Below, piece after piece: positions 61,678 through 64,000 of a stretch of 64,000 nt of DNA. A model generated the notes under the pieces. It did no database searches. It worked only from the letters and a program-made list of their open reading frames with translations, and was not told where the DNA came from. The translations under genes and the position numbers were made by a program. Location: assembly GCF_014836985.1 (NCBI RefSeq), contig NZ_JACSPU010000004.1, forward strand, positions 124,001 to 188,000, given 5' to 3'. The DNA is from Planococcus wigleyi (GTDB lineage Bacteria > Bacillota > Bacilli > Bacillales_A > Planococcaceae). Position 1 is the stretch's first letter. Each line of letters opens with the position of its first letter.

Positions 61678-63375
61678 ATGACGCATATCACCGATATACA
61701 CACTCGCCATAAAGGGGCAGCCGTAAATGAAGATGTCGCAGCCGGCATCTCAAAGCGGGATTTCCATTTGTCCATTGCTAATTTGTCCATCGCTTTTATC
61801 GCTTTGCTGGTCGGCGGAGCAGCAGGCTTGTTGCAGGGATTTGTCCGCAGCGGATTTTTGGAACTGCCTTCCTGGATCAGCTATTATGCACTTTTAACGG
61901 CTCACGGAGTCCTATTGGTTTTGGTATTAAGTTCTTTCTTCAGTATCGGGTACTTGTACGCAGGAACTTCGCGTGTACTGGGCGGTCTCGCCGATAAGAC
62001 ACTTGCTTTCGGATGGGCCGGATTTGCACTAATGACTGCTGGGACAATCATCGCCGCCTTTTTCATCTTGGCTGGCGACGCTAACGTTCTTTACACATTC
62101 TATACACCGATGCAGGCACATCCATGGTTTTACATCGGACTGGCTCTTCTGGTCGTTGGAATCCTGTTGAATTGCATCGGGATGTTCATCACCTACCAGA
62201 GTTGGAGAAAACGAAATCCGGGCGTGCTGACTCCACTATTTGCCTTCTTCTCGAATGCTGTTTTTGTTCTGTGGGTTTTCGCTTCTCTCTTTATCGCTGT
62301 ATTCGTCGTCGGAATGGTCATTCCTTGGGCATTCGGATGGGTGCCGACCATCGATCCAATGATGGGGCGTACTTTGTTTTGGGCGTTCGGCCATACACTC
62401 GTCAACATTTGGATGCTGACATCTATTTCTGCCTGGTATGTCTCTATGCCGAAAATCATTGGCGGAAAAGTGTTCAGTGATTCACTGGCACGTGTCGCAG
62501 TCGTCATTCTTGTGGTTGCCAATGTACCTGGTGGGTTCCACCACCAGATCCTCGACCCGGGACTGTCGGTTGAATTGAAATTCTTGCATGTCATCCAAAC
62601 GTTTATGATTATCTTCCCTTCCCTTATGACAGCTTTTGCAATGCTCGCAACCATGGAGCGTTCCGGAAGGGCAAAAGGCGTGACGAGTTTATTAGGATGG
62701 TGGAAAATTTTGCCTTGGTCCGATGCACGCTTTTTCGCTTTGATTGTCGCGATGCTTGCTTATATTCCCGCTGGGCTTGGTGGCATCATCAATGCCAGCA
62801 ACCAGGTCAACCAAGTGGTCCATAACTCGATCTGGGTTACCGGCCACTTGCATTTGACTGTCGGCACGACGGTCATGCTGACTTTTTTCGGCATATCCTA
62901 TTGGTTGATTCCATATCTGTCCGGAAGAAAACTGACGAGGAACCTTAACCGACTGGGCATCGCCCAAACCATCATTTGGGCTTGCGGCATGTTGCTTATG
63001 TCGGGTGCCATGCATGCCAATGGCTTACTTGGCAGCCCGCGCCGAACTGCGAATACGACGTATAACGGCCACAGTGCCGCTTCTGACTGGGCGCTTTATG
63101 AAATGTTCATGGCCATGGGTGGTGTTATCCTGTTCGTGGGCATTCTGCTGTTGGTCTATATCTGGATTCAATTGGCATTTTTCGCACCAAAAGGTGATAC
63201 TGATTTTCCGATCGGCGAGGATTACAATCCGAAAGACGCTTCGCCTTTATTCATGGACCGCTGGTCGATATGGGTGGTGCTTGCCACACTTTCAATCGCC
63301 ATTGCCTATGTGATTCCATTGCTGGACTTCGCTTCAGGCCACAGTCCGGGTTCACCGCCATTTTTGATGCCTTGA
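61678..63375 (+). CDS. cbaA: ba3-type cytochrome c oxidase subunit I
   Basis: Subunit I of 565 residues holds the heme-copper centre that reduces oxygen. Expected ligands are visible: the low-spin heme His in LLTAHGVLL, the copper ligand His in FGHTLVN, the HH pair in GGFHHQ and the later His pair in VTGHLHLTVG. About thirteen membrane helices are present. The ATG at 61678 has AAGGGG upstream; the frame extends into subunit II without a site. Under FNR-like control it probably serves at low oxygen. Confidence 0.95.
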   Translation: MTHITDIHTRHKGAAVNEDVAAGISKRDFHLSIANLSIAFIALLVGGAAGLLQGFVRSGFLELPSWISYYALLTAHGVLLVLVLSSFFSIGYLYAGTSRVLGGLADKTLAFGWAGFALMTAGTIIAAFFILAGDANVLYTFYTPMQAHPWFYIGLALLVVGILLNCIGMFITYQSWRKRNPGVLTPLFAFFSNAVFVLWVFASLFIAVFVVGMVIPWAFGWVPTIDPMMGRTLFWAFGHTLVNIWMLTSISAWYVSMPKIIGGKVFSDSLARVAVVILVVANVPGGFHHQILDPGLSVELKFLHVIQTFMIIFPSLMTAFAMLATMERSGRAKGVTSLLGWWKILPWSDARFFALIVAMLAYIPAGLGGIINASNQVNQVVHNSIWVTGHLHLTVGTTVMLTFFGISYWLIPYLSGRKLTRNLNRLGIAQTIIWACGMLLMSGAMHANGLLGSPRRTANTTYNGHSAASDWALYEMFMAMGGVILFVGILLLVYIWIQLAFFAPKGDTDFPIGEDYNPKDASPLFMDRWSIWVVLATLSIAIAYVIPLLDFASGHSPGSPPFLMP

Positions 63376-63400
63376 TCCAGGCACTAATTTACGATATCCA

Positions 63401-63435
63401 AAAGAGGAAGAACCCAAACGGGCTCTTCCTCTTTT
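63401..63435 (+). terminator. Terminator after the oxidase operon
   Basis: AAAGAGGAAGA and TCTTCCTCTTT pair around CCC/GGG, followed by TTTTGC. Confidence 0.85.
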
Positions 63436-63500
63436 GCTGTTTCTTTTATCATCAATCTGGCATCCAGCAGTTCCTGTTATCAAAGTACAAATTTCCTCAT

Positions 63501-64000
63501 CTAGCCATCCTGTCGAAATCTGACGAAAAACACGGTCCCTTCATCGCTCGTGTTAACATCAATTTGCGCGTTGTGGCGTGCGGCGATGGCATAGGTTACC
63601 CCAAGGCCCAGTCCGGTTCCATTGTCTTTTGTGGTATAGAAAGGTGTGCCGATTTTTTTCAATACGTTCTTGTCTATTCCTCCGCCTTGATCACGGATTT
63701 CCAGAACAGGTGTATTTTCATTTTCCATATACGTTCGGATTGTCAGCAACTTGCCCGGCTCCATGGCTTCTAAGCCATTGCGGCATAAGTTAATGAGCAA
63801 TTGGCGGATTTCATCCCGGTTCAGCAACATTTCAGGAATCGGCTGTGTAAAGAATTCAATCGCCTTATTTTGATTGAAAGTATCGATTTCCAAAAGAGGT
63901 GCAATGTCATAGATAATGGCATTCAGATTCTGCATTTTCATATCCGAAGAACGTGTATTGCCGATGGATAGAAACTCAGAAATAATCGAGTTGGCGCGAT
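63501..64000 (-). CDS. Sensor histidine kinase (C-terminal part; N-terminus beyond window)
   Basis: The visible 166 residues begin RANSIISEFLSIG, just after the phosphoacceptor helix, and include the N box LLINLCRNGLEAM, G1 IRDQGGGIDKN, F box GTPFYTTK and G2 GTGLGLGVTYAIAARH. The layout is that of KinA/KinB-type sporulation or NtrB-like kinases. The sensor part and the His box lie to the right of the window, so signal and partner are unknown. Confidence 0.9.
   Translation of the reverse strand, partial: RANSIISEFLSIGNTRSSDMKMQNLNAIIYDIAPLLEIDTFNQNKAIEFFTQPIPEMLLNRDEIRQLLINLCRNGLEAMEPGKLLTIRTYMENENTPVLEIRDQGGGIDKNVLKKIGTPFYTTKDNGTGLGLGVTYAIAARHNAQIDVNTSDEGTVFFVRFRQDG

Overview
The window looks like chromosomal DNA of a low-to-mid GC Gram-positive bacterium of the Planococcaceae/Bacillaceae (a Planococcus-like organism is my best guess). 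Pointers are strong AGGAGG-type ribosome sites, frequent TTG/GTG starts, lipobox lipoproteins, a YyaC sporulation-type protein, a BceRS-AB-type peptide resistance module, CsoR/CopZ copper genes and a ba3-type oxidase. No rRNA, tRNA or CRISPR array was seen. Genes run off both ends: a YnjB-like binding protein at base 1 and a sensor kinase at base 64000.

Layout. 0-5.3 kb: a cluster resembling enterobacterial ynjBCDEF (YnjB-like binding protein, YnjF-like CDP-alcohol phosphatidyltransferase), joined by a MerA-like flavoprotein fused to DUF1499, a TVP38 membrane protein and a second flavoprotein. 5.4-12 kb: small lipoproteins and membrane proteins, GNAT, AraC, an RraA-like protein and a frameshifted gene. 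12-24.6 kb: two UspA proteins, heme O synthase (ctaB), a PAS/GGDEF protein, a histidine phosphatase, a giant YhgE/Pip protein with its Rrf2 regulator, and an SDR. 25.6-32.6 kb: a tricarboxylate module (TcuA-like dehydrogenase, CitMHS transporter, PrpF-like isomerase, two paralogous LysR regulators) with yyaC inside it.

33.8-38.2 kb is an AT-rich, decayed accessory zone: a SunI-like immunity homologue, an XRE gene whose membrane partner carries two in-frame stops, remains of a plasmid-type regulator, and four 34-bp palindromes (14-bp arms, 6-bp variable spacers) that separate three small genes. These sites have the 11-6-11 geometry of Xer/dif sites and are the most unusual feature of the window.

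38.3-44.1 kb: a VOC protein, sucrose hydrolase with promoter and cre, copper efflux (copB-copZ-csoR) and an MFS relic. 44.4-60.2 kb: two MBL-fold hydrolases, Lrp and AraC regulators, the Bce-type module, asparagine synthase, LysR plus a YeiH exporter, GNAT and an EamA permease. 60.4-63.4 kb: a 30-residue membrane protein gene diverges from a ba3-type oxidase operon, and each side carries a TTGAC-type FNR-like box exactly 22 bases from a -10 hexamer, which suggests oxygen- or NO-responsive control.
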